This document shows positions 37,586-47,144 of a stretch of DNA of 64,000 bases, one piece after another (positions within the stretch are counted from its first letter, which is position 1; each line of letters begins with the position of its first letter). Location of the stretch: positions 32,270 through 96,269 of the forward strand of contig JAGOZX010000001.1 in assembly GCA_018058425.1 (NCBI GenBank). Reading direction: 5' to 3'. The translations under genes and the position numbers were made by a program. Source of the DNA: Sebaldella sp. (GTDB taxonomy: Bacteria; Fusobacteriota; Fusobacteriia; Fusobacteriales; Leptotrichiaceae). Below the pieces are notes generated by a model. It was not told the DNA's origin and ran no database searches. It was given only the letters and a program-made list of their open reading frames with translations.

Positions 37586-38917
37586 CTATTTTAATGAATT
37601 TAATCCTGCTAGATTTATAAAATTCCAAGGTTTATTGAAGTGTGGTTGGAAAAAGAAATCTACAAAAGCTAATTCATCAATTGTCATATTATTTTGTATA
37701 CATACAGATATTGTATTAATTGATTGAGTTAAATCAGCTTTAGAGTTTAGCTGTGCTCCAATTATTCTTCTTGATTCTTTTTCAAAAACTACTTTTAAAG
37801 TAACTTTTTCATATGTAGGCATAAATTCTGGTCTATAGTTATCTACAGCATAAACATAGTCCACATCTATTCCTTTTTTCTGAGCTTCTTCTTCTGTTAT
37901 TCCTGTAGAAGCCATATTGTTTTCATATATTTTTATTCCAGATGTTCCCTGTGTTCCTGGATGTTTAATTTTGTTTTCTGTTAAGTTTATAGCTGCTAAT
38001 GTCCCCATTCTTACAGCATTTGTAGCTAATGGAATATACATAAATTCTCTTGTTGGATTATAGAATACAGAACAACAATCTCCTGCTGCCATTACATCCT
38101 TATCACTTGTTCTCATATATTCATCTACTTTTATTGCTCCATTTGGAAGCATATCTAGCTGACCTTTAAATATATCAGTATTTGGTCTGAAACCTACACT
38201 CATAATAACCATGTCTGCCTCATAAGTATTTTTATCTGTAATTACTCTCTTTACTGCTCCATCTTGTCCTTCAAATTTAACTACTTTTTCACCTGTAGCT
38301 ATTACAATTCCATTTTCTTTAAAAGTCTTTTCTGCTACATCAGTAAAATCTTTATCTAAATATTTACTTAAGATTCTATCTTCTGCATCTATAAGAACTA
38401 CTTCTTTTCCTTCTTCTCTAAATGCTTCTACTAATTCTACTCCAATGTATCCAGCTCCTACAACAACTACTTTGCTAGACCCTTTTGCAGTTTCAATAAT
38501 CTCATTTGAATGATTAAAGTTTTTAGAAAGTAAAATATTTTCAAAGTCTATACCTTCTATTCTTGGTATAATTGGCCATGAACCAGAAGTAATAATTAAT
38601 TTATCGAAAGTTTCTTCAAAATCTATACCTGTTTCGATATTTTTAACTATCGCTTTTTTACCTTTTATATCAATACTAGTCACGTCATGTTTCATTCTTG
38701 TATTTACATTTAATTTTTTTAATTCATCAGGTGAGCAATAAAATAATCCTTTTGGATCTTTAACAACTCCTCCTACATATAACGCGATTCCACATGATAA
38801 AAATGATATATTATCATTTCTTTCAAATACCACTATGTCAGCATCTGGATATATTCTTTTAGCATTTAATATTGCCGCCGTTCCTGCATGTGTACAACCT
38901 ACTACAACGATTTTCAT
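37586..38917 (-). CDS. nox: NADH oxidase / CoA-disulfide-reductase family flavoprotein
   Basis: This 443-aa flavoprotein has FAD-binding VVVGCTHAGTAAILNAKRIY (4-23), the single redox cysteine in FLSCGIALYVGG (Cys42), NAD-binding VVVVGAGYIGVELVEAFREE, and the C-terminal FAD motif VMAAGDCC. The one-cysteine arrangement is that of water-forming Nox, Npx and CoA-disulfide reductases. The Nox-like wording points to oxygen removal, useful for an anaerobe with a class Ib RNR. The call of water-forming Nox over CoADR is likely but not certain. Confidence 0.88.
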   Translation of the reverse strand: MKIVVVGCTHAGTAAILNAKRIYPDADIVVFERNDNISFLSCGIALYVGGVVKDPKGLFYCSPDELKKLNVNTRMKHDVTSIDIKGKKAIVKNIETGIDFEETFDKLIITSGSWPIIPRIEGIDFENILLSKNFNHSNEIIETAKGSSKVVVVGAGYIGVELVEAFREEGKEVVLIDAEDRILSKYLDKDFTDVAEKTFKENGIVIATGEKVVKFEGQDGAVKRVITDKNTYEADMVIMSVGFRPNTDIFKGQLDMLPNGAIKVDEYMRTSDKDVMAAGDCCSVFYNPTREFMYIPLATNAVRMGTLAAINLTENKIKHPGTQGTSGIKIYENNMASTGITEEEAQKKGIDVDYVYAVDNYRPEFMPTYEKVTLKVVFEKESRRIIGAQLNSKADLTQSINTISVCIQNNMTIDELAFVDFFFQPHFNKPWNFINLAGLNSLK

Positions 38918-38991
38918 AATCTTCCATCTCCCTTTATTGTGAAAATTTTACTTTATGTGATTTAAAAATTCCACTCATTATTATAGTTCAT

Positions 38992-39019
38992 ATTTTACAT
39001 TATTTTATATATTTGTCAA
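38992..39019 (-). promoter_or_regulatory. Probable promoter of nox
   Basis: A consensus TTGACA (39014-39019) stands 16 bp from TAAAAT (38992-38997) on the minus strand. The alternative -10 TATAAT further in is too far away. Confidence 0.5.
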
Positions 39020-39091
39020 GTAAAGAAAATTATTTGTATTTCAAAGTTTTTTTCTTATTGACACATTTTGAGACTTTTTTCTAATAAGAAA

Positions 39092-39125
39092 GTTCCCTGT
39101 AAATTTATATTTATTTTCAGGAAAC
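39092..39125 (-). terminator. Hairpin terminator of dusA
   Basis: GTTTCCTG and CAGGGAAC (minus strand, one G-U pair) enclose an 18-nt loop, followed by TTTCTT, 11 nt past the stop. Confidence 0.55.
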
Positions 39126-39135
39126 TCCTATTTTA

Positions 39136-40149
39136 TCAGTCTTTTCTTTCATCGATAGTTTTCAAAATATCTTTTAAAATATCACTTGCTGAGCTATTTT
39201 TTATATTAGTTATATTAATGGAATTTTTCCAATATTTACTTCCTTTCACATTATGATAAAGTCCTTGTGTATGTCTTAACAATAAATGTGCTCTTTCATT
39301 ATTCTTTTCCATCTTTTCCACATAAATCAATAACTTCTCTATTATTTCTTCTCTTGATATTTTATTTTCTTCCTTACCATAGAACCTATTTAAATCAGCT
39401 AGTATCATCGGATTTTCATAAAATTCTCTTCCTATCATTACAGCATCTACATGTTTTAGATGTGTTTCTATTTCTTCTACCTTTTTTATTCCCCCATTTA
39501 TTTCAATTTGAAGATTTGATCTTTCTTTTTTCAAATTATATATTTCATTATAACGAAGTGGTGGAATTTCTCTATTTTGCTTAGGGTCTAAACCAGCTAA
39601 AACAGCTATTCTTGCATGTATTGTGTATCTTGTTAAATCTGCTTTTTCTATTATATTTATGAAATTTATCATATCTTCATACTTATCCAATAATGTTCGC
39701 TTCACACTACTTGGTAAAATATTCTTCCCATCTATTCCTATTCTATGCTTTATAGTAACAGGTTTCTTAGAAGCTCTTTTTATTGCCTCAATTATCTCTA
39801 AAACTAATTCAGGAAACGCCATTAAAGAAGCCCCCATCATATTTCCTGATACTCTGTCTGATGGACATCCCACATTTAAATTTATTTCATCATAATTATA
39901 ATTTTCTGCTATCTTTATTGCTTCATAAGCTTCCTTAGGGTTAGTAGCAGCTATTTGAAGTGATATTGGATGTTCTACCTCATCAAAGCCTAAAACTCTC
40001 TCTAAGTCCCCATGTAAAATAGCCTGTGCAGTTATCATCTCTGTATACAACAGCACATCTTTATTTATCATTCTAACAAAATTTCTAAAATACCTGTCTG
40101 TTTTATCCACCATAGGTGCCACACTTATTATTGGACTTTCTATTTTCAT
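39136..40149 (-). CDS. dusA: tRNA-dihydrouridine synthase DusA
   Basis: This 337-aa FMN enzyme reduces uridines in the tRNA D-loop. It shows APMVDKTDRYFRNF (11-24), LLYTEMITAQAILHGD, the catalytic cysteine in NLNVGCPSDRV (Cys95) and QNREIPPLRYNEIYNLK, all close to DusA. I prefer ATG 40149: a TTG at 40164 opens the frame but the AAAGGAAA ribosome site lies between the two. It is followed by a hairpin terminator and stands downstream of an M20 gene. Confidence 0.93.
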   Translation of the reverse strand: MKIESPIISVAPMVDKTDRYFRNFVRMINKDVLLYTEMITAQAILHGDLERVLGFDEVEHPISLQIAATNPKEAYEAIKIAENYNYDEINLNVGCPSDRVSGNMMGASLMAFPELVLEIIEAIKRASKKPVTIKHRIGIDGKNILPSSVKRTLLDKYEDMINFINIIEKADLTRYTIHARIAVLAGLDPKQNREIPPLRYNEIYNLKKERSNLQIEINGGIKKVEEIETHLKHVDAVMIGREFYENPMILADLNRFYGKEENKISREEIIEKLLIYVEKMEKNNERAHLLLRHTQGLYHNVKGSKYWKNSINITNIKNSSASDILKDILKTIDERKD

Positions 40150-40207
40150 TCTGTTTCCTTTCAAAATTCATATCTTATTTCTACATTTTTAAAATAAACT
40201 CTTAAAT

Positions 40208-41395
40208 TTATCCTTCTAAAAAGTTTTTTACTACACAAGCCATACTTTTAGCTGAAATGCGCAGACTCTCTTCATTTATATTAAATTTAGGATGATGATG
40301 TGGGTACCATACATCTCCTTCTGGTTGTGCCCCTACATAGAAATATGAACCAGGTATTTTTTCTAAATAATACGACATATCTTCTGAACCAGTTACTTGA
40401 CCAGAATCTACAAGGCCCTTTATTTCACTTATTCTTGAGTTCTTTAGTGAATTAACTAAGAGCTCTGTCATCTTTGGATCATTTACTAATACTGGATAAT
40501 CATGTGAATAATTTAGTTCATAAGTACATTTATAAGCTTTCATTATTCCATCTAATATAGTTTCAAACTCTTCCTTGACCTGTGCTCTCACTTCTGTTGA
40601 TAAAGTACGTACATCTCCCTCTAAAAAGACGTGATCCTTTATTACATTAAATGATCCTTTTCCATCAAAAGAACCTATAGTAACCACGGCTGTTTCTAAT
40701 GGATCAACTCTTCGACTCACTATAGTTTGAACTGATGTTACAAATTGTGCCGCTGCAACGATAGAATCATTTGATAAATGTGGTGTTGATCCATGACCGC
40801 CTTTTCCATTTATTCTTATATTAAAGTATGATCTAGCAGCCTGTGTAATTCCTGAATGATATGCTACGGTCCCTGTTGGTGCCATAGTCATTACATGTAT
40901 TCCAAATATTGCATCTACATTATCTAGTTTCCCTGACTCCATTATTGTTTTTGCCCCTCCAGGTGGAGTCTCTTCTGCTGGTTGATGAACAAATTTTATT
41001 GTTCCCTCTACTTCATTTTTCATTCCAATTAGAATGTCTGCAAGTATCATCAAGTAAGCAGTATGACCATCATGACCACATGCGTGCATAACTCCCGGAT
41101 TTTTTGACTTATATTCAATTTCATTTTCTTCTTGAATAGGAAGTGCATCAAAATCAGCTCTTATTGCTACAGTTTTTCCTGTTTTTCCACCGTGTAATGT
41201 TACTATTACACCATTTCCTCCGCCAATATTTGTTTCTACAGTGACATCTTTCCCCTTATAAAAATCAATAATATACTGTGCAGTTTTAGCCTCCTGAAAA
41301 GATAACTCCGGATACATGTGTAGATGCCTCCTTATACTTACTATCTCTTCGTATCTTTCATCAATTTTTTTATAGATTTTTTCTAAATCTAACAT
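40208..41395 (-). CDS. M20-family amidohydrolase
   Basis: This 395-aa zinc hydrolase resembles N-acyl-amino-acid amidohydrolases, hippurate hydrolases and IAA-amino-acid hydrolases. It has the metal motif MHACGHDGHTAYL (about 102-114), PAEETPPGG (catalytic Glu), GIHVMTMAPTGTV and the dimerisation insert GKGGHGSTPHLSNDSI. It has no signal peptide. I moved the start to ATG 41395, since the upstream GTG at 41404 is inside the GAGGTG ribosome site. Substrate specificity is open. Confidence 0.9.
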   Translation of the reverse strand: MLDLEKIYKKIDERYEEIVSIRRHLHMYPELSFQEAKTAQYIIDFYKGKDVTVETNIGGGNGVIVTLHGGKTGKTVAIRADFDALPIQEENEIEYKSKNPGVMHACGHDGHTAYLMILADILIGMKNEVEGTIKFVHQPAEETPPGGAKTIMESGKLDNVDAIFGIHVMTMAPTGTVAYHSGITQAARSYFNIRINGKGGHGSTPHLSNDSIVAAAQFVTSVQTIVSRRVDPLETAVVTIGSFDGKGSFNVIKDHVFLEGDVRTLSTEVRAQVKEEFETILDGIMKAYKCTYELNYSHDYPVLVNDPKMTELLVNSLKNSRISEIKGLVDSGQVTGSEDMSYYLEKIPGSYFYVGAQPEGDVWYPHHHPKFNINEESLRISAKSMACVVKNFLEG

Positions 41396-41404
41396 CTTAA
41401 ACAC

Positions 41405-41779
41405 CTCATTTTCTATTTTTTATTATATATTTCATTTTTACTTACTTTAATTTTTATAAAATTTTATCAAAAAAATATTTTCAAAATTTATATCTTATCT
41501 TATATTCTATTGTATATTACTAAATTTATTGCAATATCTACACAGAAATTTTATTTCTTAAATAATTCACTCTTTGTTATATTATATCATATTTATTATT
41601 TCATATATAAAATAAATTTCTTTATTTAAAAAGTTTGAAGCTATTTCTTTCAGCTCTTCGCATACTATTAATACTTTCTTATCAATAAAAAAATTGCCAT
41701 TTGAAAATAAATTCGTATAGCAATTTTGTGTTGATTTTCTAAGATTTCTTCAATGCATACAATTGTACTTGCTTTGTAT
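41405..41779. other. Spacer right of the M20 gene
   Basis: No gene was seen. It contains an 8-bp hairpin AAAATTGC/GCAATTTT (41690-41697 with 41720-41727) followed by TTTTGTG, which could end the accessory transcript from 41780-43028. Confidence 0.4.
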
Positions 41780-41983
41780 TTATTGTAGTTTTTCCTTATC
41801 AATCAAGTATAAATATGTATCTAAGTCTAAATCTATAATACTTGGATAAGTTAAGCCTTTTTCTTGCCAAGTTCCATCTTTTAAAGAAAATTTTCTCTTC
41901 TCATGAAATACCACTAAATAAGAAACATTTTCTACTACTTCATTTGCATTTCTAATATTTCTTTCTTTTTTTGAATTCTCCAC
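41780..41983 (-). CDS. Short hypothetical ORF after the DUF1016 gene (may be a remnant)
   Basis: This 67-aa frame begins only at a GTG that is itself inside a 13-bp palindrome (CACGCACTGCGTG, 41981-41993) and has no clean ribosome site. The frame continues open upstream into the end of the nuclease gene. The composition is protein-like (FHEKRKFSLKDGTWQEKG). It could be a real small partner protein or the tail of a decayed gene. Confidence 0.35.
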   Translation of the reverse strand: MENSKKERNIRNANEVVENVSYLVVFHEKRKFSLKDGTWQEKGLTYPSIIDLDLDTYLYLIDKEKLQ

Positions 41984-41999
41984 GCACTGCGTGATAAAT

Positions 42000-43028
42000 C
42001 TATATATTAGAAATTTCTAAAGCTTTTTCAGTTTCTATTAAAATTCTTTCTTTTTCCAGTTCTTTTTTTAATTCTTCTTCTGTTGGTAAATACAGCATGT
42101 ATTTCGAAGCGAAAATTTGTGTATTATTTTCTGGAAGAGTGTATTTTACTACTGAATCTGACTTTTCTGAACAAAGAACTATTCCAATTGGTGGATTATC
42201 TCCTTGATTCATCATTTCTCTCGTGTAGTAATTCACATACATTTGCATCTGTCCTAAATCTTGATGGCTCAATTTTTCTACTTTTAAATCAATTATTACA
42301 AAACATTTCAATATATAATTGTAAAAAATAAGATCAATATAAAAATTTTCTCCATCAAAATTTATTCTTTTTTGCCTTGCTACAAATGAAAAGCCTTTCC
42401 CAAGTTCTAATAAAAATTTCTGTAAATGTTCTAACAATGCATTTTCAAGATCTTTTTCATAAATATAATTTTTATTTTCTAAATTTAAAAACTCAAGTAT
42501 GTATGGATCTTTAATAAAATCATCTATCCCCTTAGCTGATTCTTTATTTTTAGTTTCATTTATAACTAAATTCTTATTTTTATTAGAAAGCATTCTTTCA
42601 TAAAAAAATGTATTAATTTGCCTTTCCAACTGTCTTGTACTCCACTTTTCTCTTATACTCTCTTCAAAATAAAAATTTTGTGCTATTTTATTTTTTACTT
42701 TTAATAAGAGCCTATAGTGTGTCCAACTTAATTTATTAATTTTAGAATTAAAAGTTGGAAACTCATTATAAAATTGTCTCATGTATGATAAATTAGAAAT
42801 TGAGTATCCCTTTCCAAATTCTTTAGATAGTTCTTTAGATAAATTTTTTATTAAAGATTCTCCGTATTCAGATTTTTCATTTCCATTTTGTGCTTCAATT
42901 ATTATTTTACCAATATTCCAATATGCATCTACCATAATATTATTTACTGTAATATATGATCTATTTTGTGAAGATTTCAGGATTTCTTTTACAGTTTCAT
43001 AAATTTTCATATCTAATAATTTGGTCAT
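42000..43028 (-). CDS. DUF1016/YhcG-like PDDEXK nuclease-domain protein
   Basis: This 342-aa protein has the DUF1016 N-terminal domain (NIMVDAYWNIGKIIIEAQNG, about 25-44, then LSYMRQFYNEFP) and a C-terminal PDDEXK-type nuclease fold. IDLIFYNYILKCFVIIDLKV (about 233-252) gives the Asp and Asp-X-Lys of the active site, followed by LSHQDLGQMQMYVNYY. The family is frequent in mobile islands and near restriction systems, but its role is not settled. No methylase or specificity subunit lies next to it here. A ribosome site GGAG precedes it. Confidence 0.87.
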   Translation of the reverse strand: MTKLLDMKIYETVKEILKSSQNRSYITVNNIMVDAYWNIGKIIIEAQNGNEKSEYGESLIKNLSKELSKEFGKGYSISNLSYMRQFYNEFPTFNSKINKLSWTHYRLLLKVKNKIAQNFYFEESIREKWSTRQLERQINTFFYERMLSNKNKNLVINETKNKESAKGIDDFIKDPYILEFLNLENKNYIYEKDLENALLEHLQKFLLELGKGFSFVARQKRINFDGENFYIDLIFYNYILKCFVIIDLKVEKLSHQDLGQMQMYVNYYTREMMNQGDNPPIGIVLCSEKSDSVVKYTLPENNTQIFASKYMLYLPTEEELKKELEKERILIETEKALEISNI

Positions 43029-43140
43029 TTATCCTACATCTCCTTTTTTTCTTATTCTAACATATTTATTAGCATATTCAAAGTTCACTTGATTTTTCAT
43101 TTTAAGAGTTTAAATATTAAATTTATTCTCCTTATTAATA

Positions 43141-43178
43141 AAAAACTACCGTATTTCACTAAATATTGAAAAATACAG
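43141..43178 (-). terminator. Hairpin terminator after the 120-aa membrane ORF
   Basis: CTGTATTT pairs with AAATACGG (minus strand, one G-U pair), followed by TAG and a U-run. Confidence 0.5.
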
Positions 43179-43224
43179 CATTTTTTTTATAACTTATTAT
43201 TATTTTGCCACAATAAAACTATCT

Positions 43225-43587
43225 CTAATACTCCTTCTTAAAAATCCCTAACGCTCTCCCTACTCCCATTCCTCCCAGAAAACTCACGAAGACCTTTAAA
43301 ATTTCAGATATAATACTTGGATTTCCAAATATCAAACACATTACAATAATCGCTATAAAAGCAATAATTGCAATTATTAGTAATATAAATACTTTATTAT
43401 TTCTATCCTTTGCCAAATCTTTTGCTACTCTCATAACTTCCAATTCCAGTTCGTAATCCTTTGCTGATTGATCTATAAAGTTATTTACCATTTTTTCTCT
43501 CTGTTCATTGCTTAAATTCTGAATCACCTCTTTTGGAAGTGACTCAGATGTTTTTTCTTCTCTAATGATTTTAGTATTCTTTGTCAT
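43225..43587 (-). CDS. Small two-helix membrane protein (possibly a frameshifted fragment)
   Basis: This 120-aa ORF has a charged N-terminal half (residues 1-66, rich in Glu and Lys, with SNEQREKMVNNFIDQSAKDY) and two membrane helices (about 67-88 and 93-112), ending in a short basic tail. The ATG lacks a good ribosome site. The nearest GGGGAGG (43623-43629) is 36 nt away and fits a different frame. The frame stays open upstream of the ATG for about 12 codons, which together with the two neighbouring short ORFs suggests a broken longer gene. Confidence 0.55.
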   Translation of the reverse strand: MTKNTKIIREEKTSESLPKEVIQNLSNEQREKMVNNFIDQSAKDYELELEVMRVAKDLAKDRNNKVFILLIIAIIAFIAIIVMCLIFGNPSIISEILKVFVSFLGGMGVGRALGIFKKEY

Positions 43588-43671
43588 TTCTATATTTTCT
43601 TTTAAAGCATTAACTCTAAATACCTCCCCTCATTAAGTTTTTCTTGCATTATATCAGCTTCTCTAAAAATT

Positions 43672-43866
43672 CTATCTGTCTCTTTTCTCATACACAGCTG
43701 AAATTCTATCTTTAATTGTCATTTCTAAATCTGTCATGTTTATAGAAACCTTAAATATAGGTGCACCAACAGATTTATTTAACTCTCTAGCTTTTTGTGA
43801 CAATCTGAGATAATCTTTCAAAAAATTTTCATCTAAGTTTTTTATTTTAACCCTCTGTAGATCCAT
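43672..43866 (-). CDS. Small hypothetical protein (possibly 5' part of a broken gene)
   Basis: This 64-aa ORF has its ribosome site GAGG about 11 nt before the ATG. The sequence is helical and charged (NFLKDYLRLSQKARELNKS, about 14-32) with no recognised domain. Just before its stop, a second frame begins (ATG 43689-43691) and continues 29 codons to 43602 with protein-like composition. It ends near the start of the 120-aa membrane ORF. See the finding on a possible double frameshift. Confidence 0.5.
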   Translation of the reverse strand: MDLQRVKIKNLDENFLKDYLRLSQKARELNKSVGAPIFKVSINMTDLEMTIKDRISAVYEKRDR

Positions 43867-44001
43867 TTATTACCACCCCTCATTCATAAATCAGTCTTTA
43901 TTTTATAACACTTATTCCACCAATTGTCAACACCATTTTCCTTGTTTTTTAATCATATATATAATATTTTAGTATAAAATACTAATTTATAAGATTTATA
44001 T

Positions 44002-44030
44002 AAAAAAAATACACCAAAATAGTGTATTTT
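44002..44030 (-). terminator. Terminator of the nrd operon
   Basis: A 9-bp stem AAAATACAC/GTGTATTTT with a U-run on the minus strand lies 7 nt past the nrdF stop. Confidence 0.8.
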
Positions 44031-44036
44031 AATATT

Positions 44037-45032
44037 TTATATATCTAAATCTGTATCCACTCCAAAATCAAAATCATCATCATGTAAATGAACAATCTCT
44101 AATGCTTTTTCATAGTTAGTAGACTTTTTAGAGAAAAAATCATGTTGTGTTGTTTCTACATTTAATCCATTTAAAACTATAGGATTTACTTCTTTAACTT
44201 CAAACTCTTCTGAAAAACCTAAATTCATTAAGGCTTTATTTGCATTATATCTTATATATTCTTTTACATCACCAGATAATCCAACTTCTGTATATACTTC
44301 ATCTGTATATTTTAATTCATTTTCATATAAAACATACATAAGATCTTTTAGATTTTTTTCTATTCTTTCTTGATCTTGAGCTGAAAATTTTCTAAAAATT
44401 TCCTGTGCAAGTAATCCTACAAATACTCCGTGAATAGACTCATCAGCTATTATTTTTTTAATTATATCACAGCTAGCAACCATCTGACCTTGCCCAGATA
44501 ACCATAAAGGTAAGAAGAATCCACTATAAAATAAAAATGTTTCTAATAGTACAGATGCACTTAATGCCATAAAAACTTCTTCTGGACTAGCATCTTTCTT
44601 ATCTAACTTTCTATAATAAGAATCTATAGTTCTTGCTTTAAATTGTAAATGTTCATTTTCTTGAACCCAATTAAAAATTTCATTTATCTCTGGTGTAGTT
44701 GCCACAGTTGTAAATATTGTTGAGTATGACTTTGCATGTATTGTTTCCATCATACACATATATGATAATACTGATTTATTTTGTAATGAATCTATATGAT
44801 CTATTACCTTAGGCATACCAGTATGGCTTTGTAATGTATCTAATAGAGTAAGCCCTCCTAAAGCCATTTTATAGGCTTCTTTCATTGGTTGTTCTAAACC
44901 GTTCCAAGAATCTATATCCTTCGAAGGAATATATTCTGTATCTATCCAAAATTGCTTTAAATTTTGTTCCCAAAACATTTCTACATAATCATTTTCTGGA
45001 GTATTCCAATTTACTGCAGTGTATTTTTCCAT
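44037..45032 (-). CDS. nrdF: Class Ib ribonucleotide reductase small subunit NrdF
   Basis: This 331-aa diiron/dimanganese protein carries the tyrosyl-radical machinery. Metal ligands are visible in MMETIHAKSYS (Glu-X2-His) and ADESIHGVFVG. It ends with the acidic tail DDDFDFGVDTDLDI that docks to NrdE. I prefer ATG 45032 with AAAGGTGG before it; ATG 45050 opens the same frame 6 codons earlier but lies before that site. Transcription is with nrdE, 21 nt upstream. Confidence 0.93.
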   Translation of the reverse strand: MEKYTAVNWNTPENDYVEMFWEQNLKQFWIDTEYIPSKDIDSWNGLEQPMKEAYKMALGGLTLLDTLQSHTGMPKVIDHIDSLQNKSVLSYMCMMETIHAKSYSTIFTTVATTPEINEIFNWVQENEHLQFKARTIDSYYRKLDKKDASPEEVFMALSASVLLETFLFYSGFFLPLWLSGQGQMVASCDIIKKIIADESIHGVFVGLLAQEIFRKFSAQDQERIEKNLKDLMYVLYENELKYTDEVYTEVGLSGDVKEYIRYNANKALMNLGFSEEFEVKEVNPIVLNGLNVETTQHDFFSKKSTNYEKALEIVHLHDDDFDFGVDTDLDI

Positions 45033-45053
45033 ATTTTTACCACCTTTCATTTT

Positions 45054-47144
45054 TTAAACCGCACAAGAAACACATTCATCTATTGTTCCTTTTCTAGTTC
45101 TTGTATAATATAACGATTTTAATCCCATTTTATGCGCGTATACATAGTATTTAGCTAAATCTCTTGTATTATCGCTGCTATTTGTATAAAGTATTGTTGA
45201 AATACCTTGGTCTACGTGTCTTTGTATTACAGATATTAATTTTATCAATTCTTTTTGATCCATATCATATGCAGATTTATAGAAGAAATAATTATCATTT
45301 GTTAAGTAAGGCATTGGATAAAAAGTTGTACTGTCTCCATACTCTCTTACTTCAATAGTGTCTACAATAGGCATTACAGAAGCTGTCGAGCTTAATATAT
45401 AAGACGTTGACTGATTCGGTGCCACTGCTAATCTATAGGCATGATACATTCCATTTTCCATAACCTGTTCTTTTAATAATTCCCAGTCTTCTTTAGTTGG
45501 GATATGCATACCTTCGAATAATTCCTTAACTTTTTCTGTTTTCGGCAGATACTCAGTTTCAGTATACTTATCGAAATATGTTCCTTTTGCATACTCAGAT
45601 TTTTCAAAATCCTTAAATGTAACTTTTCTATCTCTTGCTATTTCCATTGATTTTTCTATTGAATAATAGTTTACTGTCATAAAAAATACATTACAAAAAT
45701 CAAGTGCTTCTCTACTTTCATACATAATAAAGTTTTTTGCAAAGAATCCATGTAAATTCATTGCTCCTAATCCAACACTATGTAGTTCCTCATTTGCTTT
45801 TTTTATAGATGGAACCATGTCTATATTTGTTAGATCTGAAACTATAGTTAATGACTCCATTGCTGCTTTAACAGATTCTTTTATTCTCTTATTTTCCATT
45901 ACAGCTACTATATTTAATGATCCCAAATTACATGAGATACCTCTTCTTATAGTATCTTCCTCATAATAAGTACCCATATCAGATACTTCCGATAACTGCA
46001 TTATCTCTGTACAAAGGTTAGAAAACTTCACTTCTCCTATATCTTTTAAAGCATGGTCTCTATTAGCATTATCTTTAAAGAATAAATATGGATATCCGCT
46101 TTCTTTTTGTGTTTGTGCTATTTTTACTAACATATGTCTAGCATTTAGTTTTCTCTTTTTTACATTAGGATTATCTATTAACTCTTCATACATTTCATTC
46201 ATATCTAAGTCATCTAAATACTTACCATATTCTAGAAAAACTGTATGCGCATGGAATACATAATAAGGTTCATCTTTTTCAGCTAATTCCATAAATTTAT
46301 CTGGTATTATTACACCTATTGATAAAGATTTTATTCTAACTTTTTCATCCACATTTATTTTTTTACAGTCTAAAAACTCCTCTATATCTGAGTGAAATAT
46401 GTTTAAATATGCAGCTCCTGCTCCTGCTCTTTGTCCTAGTTGGTTAGCATATGAAAATATATCTTCTAATATTTTCATAATTGGTAAAACACCACTTGCT
46501 CTTCCTTCCACTCCTTTTATAGACTCTCCTCTTCCACGTAATTTAGACATGTTTAAGGCTACTCCTCCACCTATTGATGATAATTTCATGGCAGAATCAA
46601 AAGCATAACCTATTCCATTTAGATTATCTCCTATTTCATCTAAGAAACATGATACCAACTCCCCTGATCTCTTTTTTCCAGAGTTCAAAAATGTCGGTGT
46701 TGCAGGCTGATATTCCTGATTAATCAATAGCTCTGCATATTTTAAAGCCTGTTCTACATCTCCTTGAGCTAAATACAGTGATATCACAGCTATTCTATCT
46801 TCATATCTCTCTAAAAACTTTTCTCCTGAGTCATCTCTTAGTGCATAACTTTGATAAAATTTAAATGCACTCATAAATGATGGAAATCTAAATTTTTTAT
46901 TATATATTAGAGTAAATACTTTTTGAATTTCTTCAAAAGTATACATTTCATATAAATTTATATAATAATCATTTTCTATTAGATAGTCTATCTTTTCCTT
47001 TAAAGTATAAAAGAAAACAGTATTTTTATTAACATAGTCTAGAAAATATGATTTTACCGCCTTTTTATCCTTATCTAATTGAAACTCATCATCCTTTTTT
47101 ATCATAATCTCGTTATTTAATAATATCCATTTTTTTGTTATCAT
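45054..47144 (-). CDS. nrdE: Class Ib ribonucleotide reductase large subunit NrdE
   Basis: This 696-aa catalytic subunit reduces ribonucleoside diphosphates. It shows PATPTFLNSGKKRSGELVSCF with an active-site cysteine, ISCNLGSLNI with the radical-site cysteine region, and SVGLGAMNLHGF. The C-terminal redox tail ends CVSCAV (Cys-X2-Cys reduced by NrdH). The short N-terminus lacks an ATP-cone, as usual for class Ib. It overlaps the nrdI stop by one base. Confidence 0.95.
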   Translation of the reverse strand: MITKKWILLNNEIMIKKDDEFQLDKDKKAVKSYFLDYVNKNTVFFYTLKEKIDYLIENDYYINLYEMYTFEEIQKVFTLIYNKKFRFPSFMSAFKFYQSYALRDDSGEKFLERYEDRIAVISLYLAQGDVEQALKYAELLINQEYQPATPTFLNSGKKRSGELVSCFLDEIGDNLNGIGYAFDSAMKLSSIGGGVALNMSKLRGRGESIKGVEGRASGVLPIMKILEDIFSYANQLGQRAGAGAAYLNIFHSDIEEFLDCKKINVDEKVRIKSLSIGVIIPDKFMELAEKDEPYYVFHAHTVFLEYGKYLDDLDMNEMYEELIDNPNVKKRKLNARHMLVKIAQTQKESGYPYLFFKDNANRDHALKDIGEVKFSNLCTEIMQLSEVSDMGTYYEEDTIRRGISCNLGSLNIVAVMENKRIKESVKAAMESLTIVSDLTNIDMVPSIKKANEELHSVGLGAMNLHGFFAKNFIMYESREALDFCNVFFMTVNYYSIEKSMEIARDRKVTFKDFEKSEYAKGTYFDKYTETEYLPKTEKVKELFEGMHIPTKEDWELLKEQVMENGMYHAYRLAVAPNQSTSYILSSTASVMPIVDTIEVREYGDSTTFYPMPYLTNDNYFFYKSAYDMDQKELIKLISVIQRHVDQGISTILYTNSSDNTRDLAKYYVYAHKMGLKSLYYTRTRKGTIDECVSCAV

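Noticed and set aside
38937..38954. Rex-like operator TTGTGAAAATTTTACTTT upstream of nox
   Set aside because: Only the left half matches TTGTGAA; the right half lacks TTCACAA and the site lies downstream of the likely promoter.
41780..43028. Restriction-modification or toxin-antitoxin system around the DUF1016 gene
   Set aside because: No methyltransferase, specificity subunit or recognisable antitoxin lies beside it.
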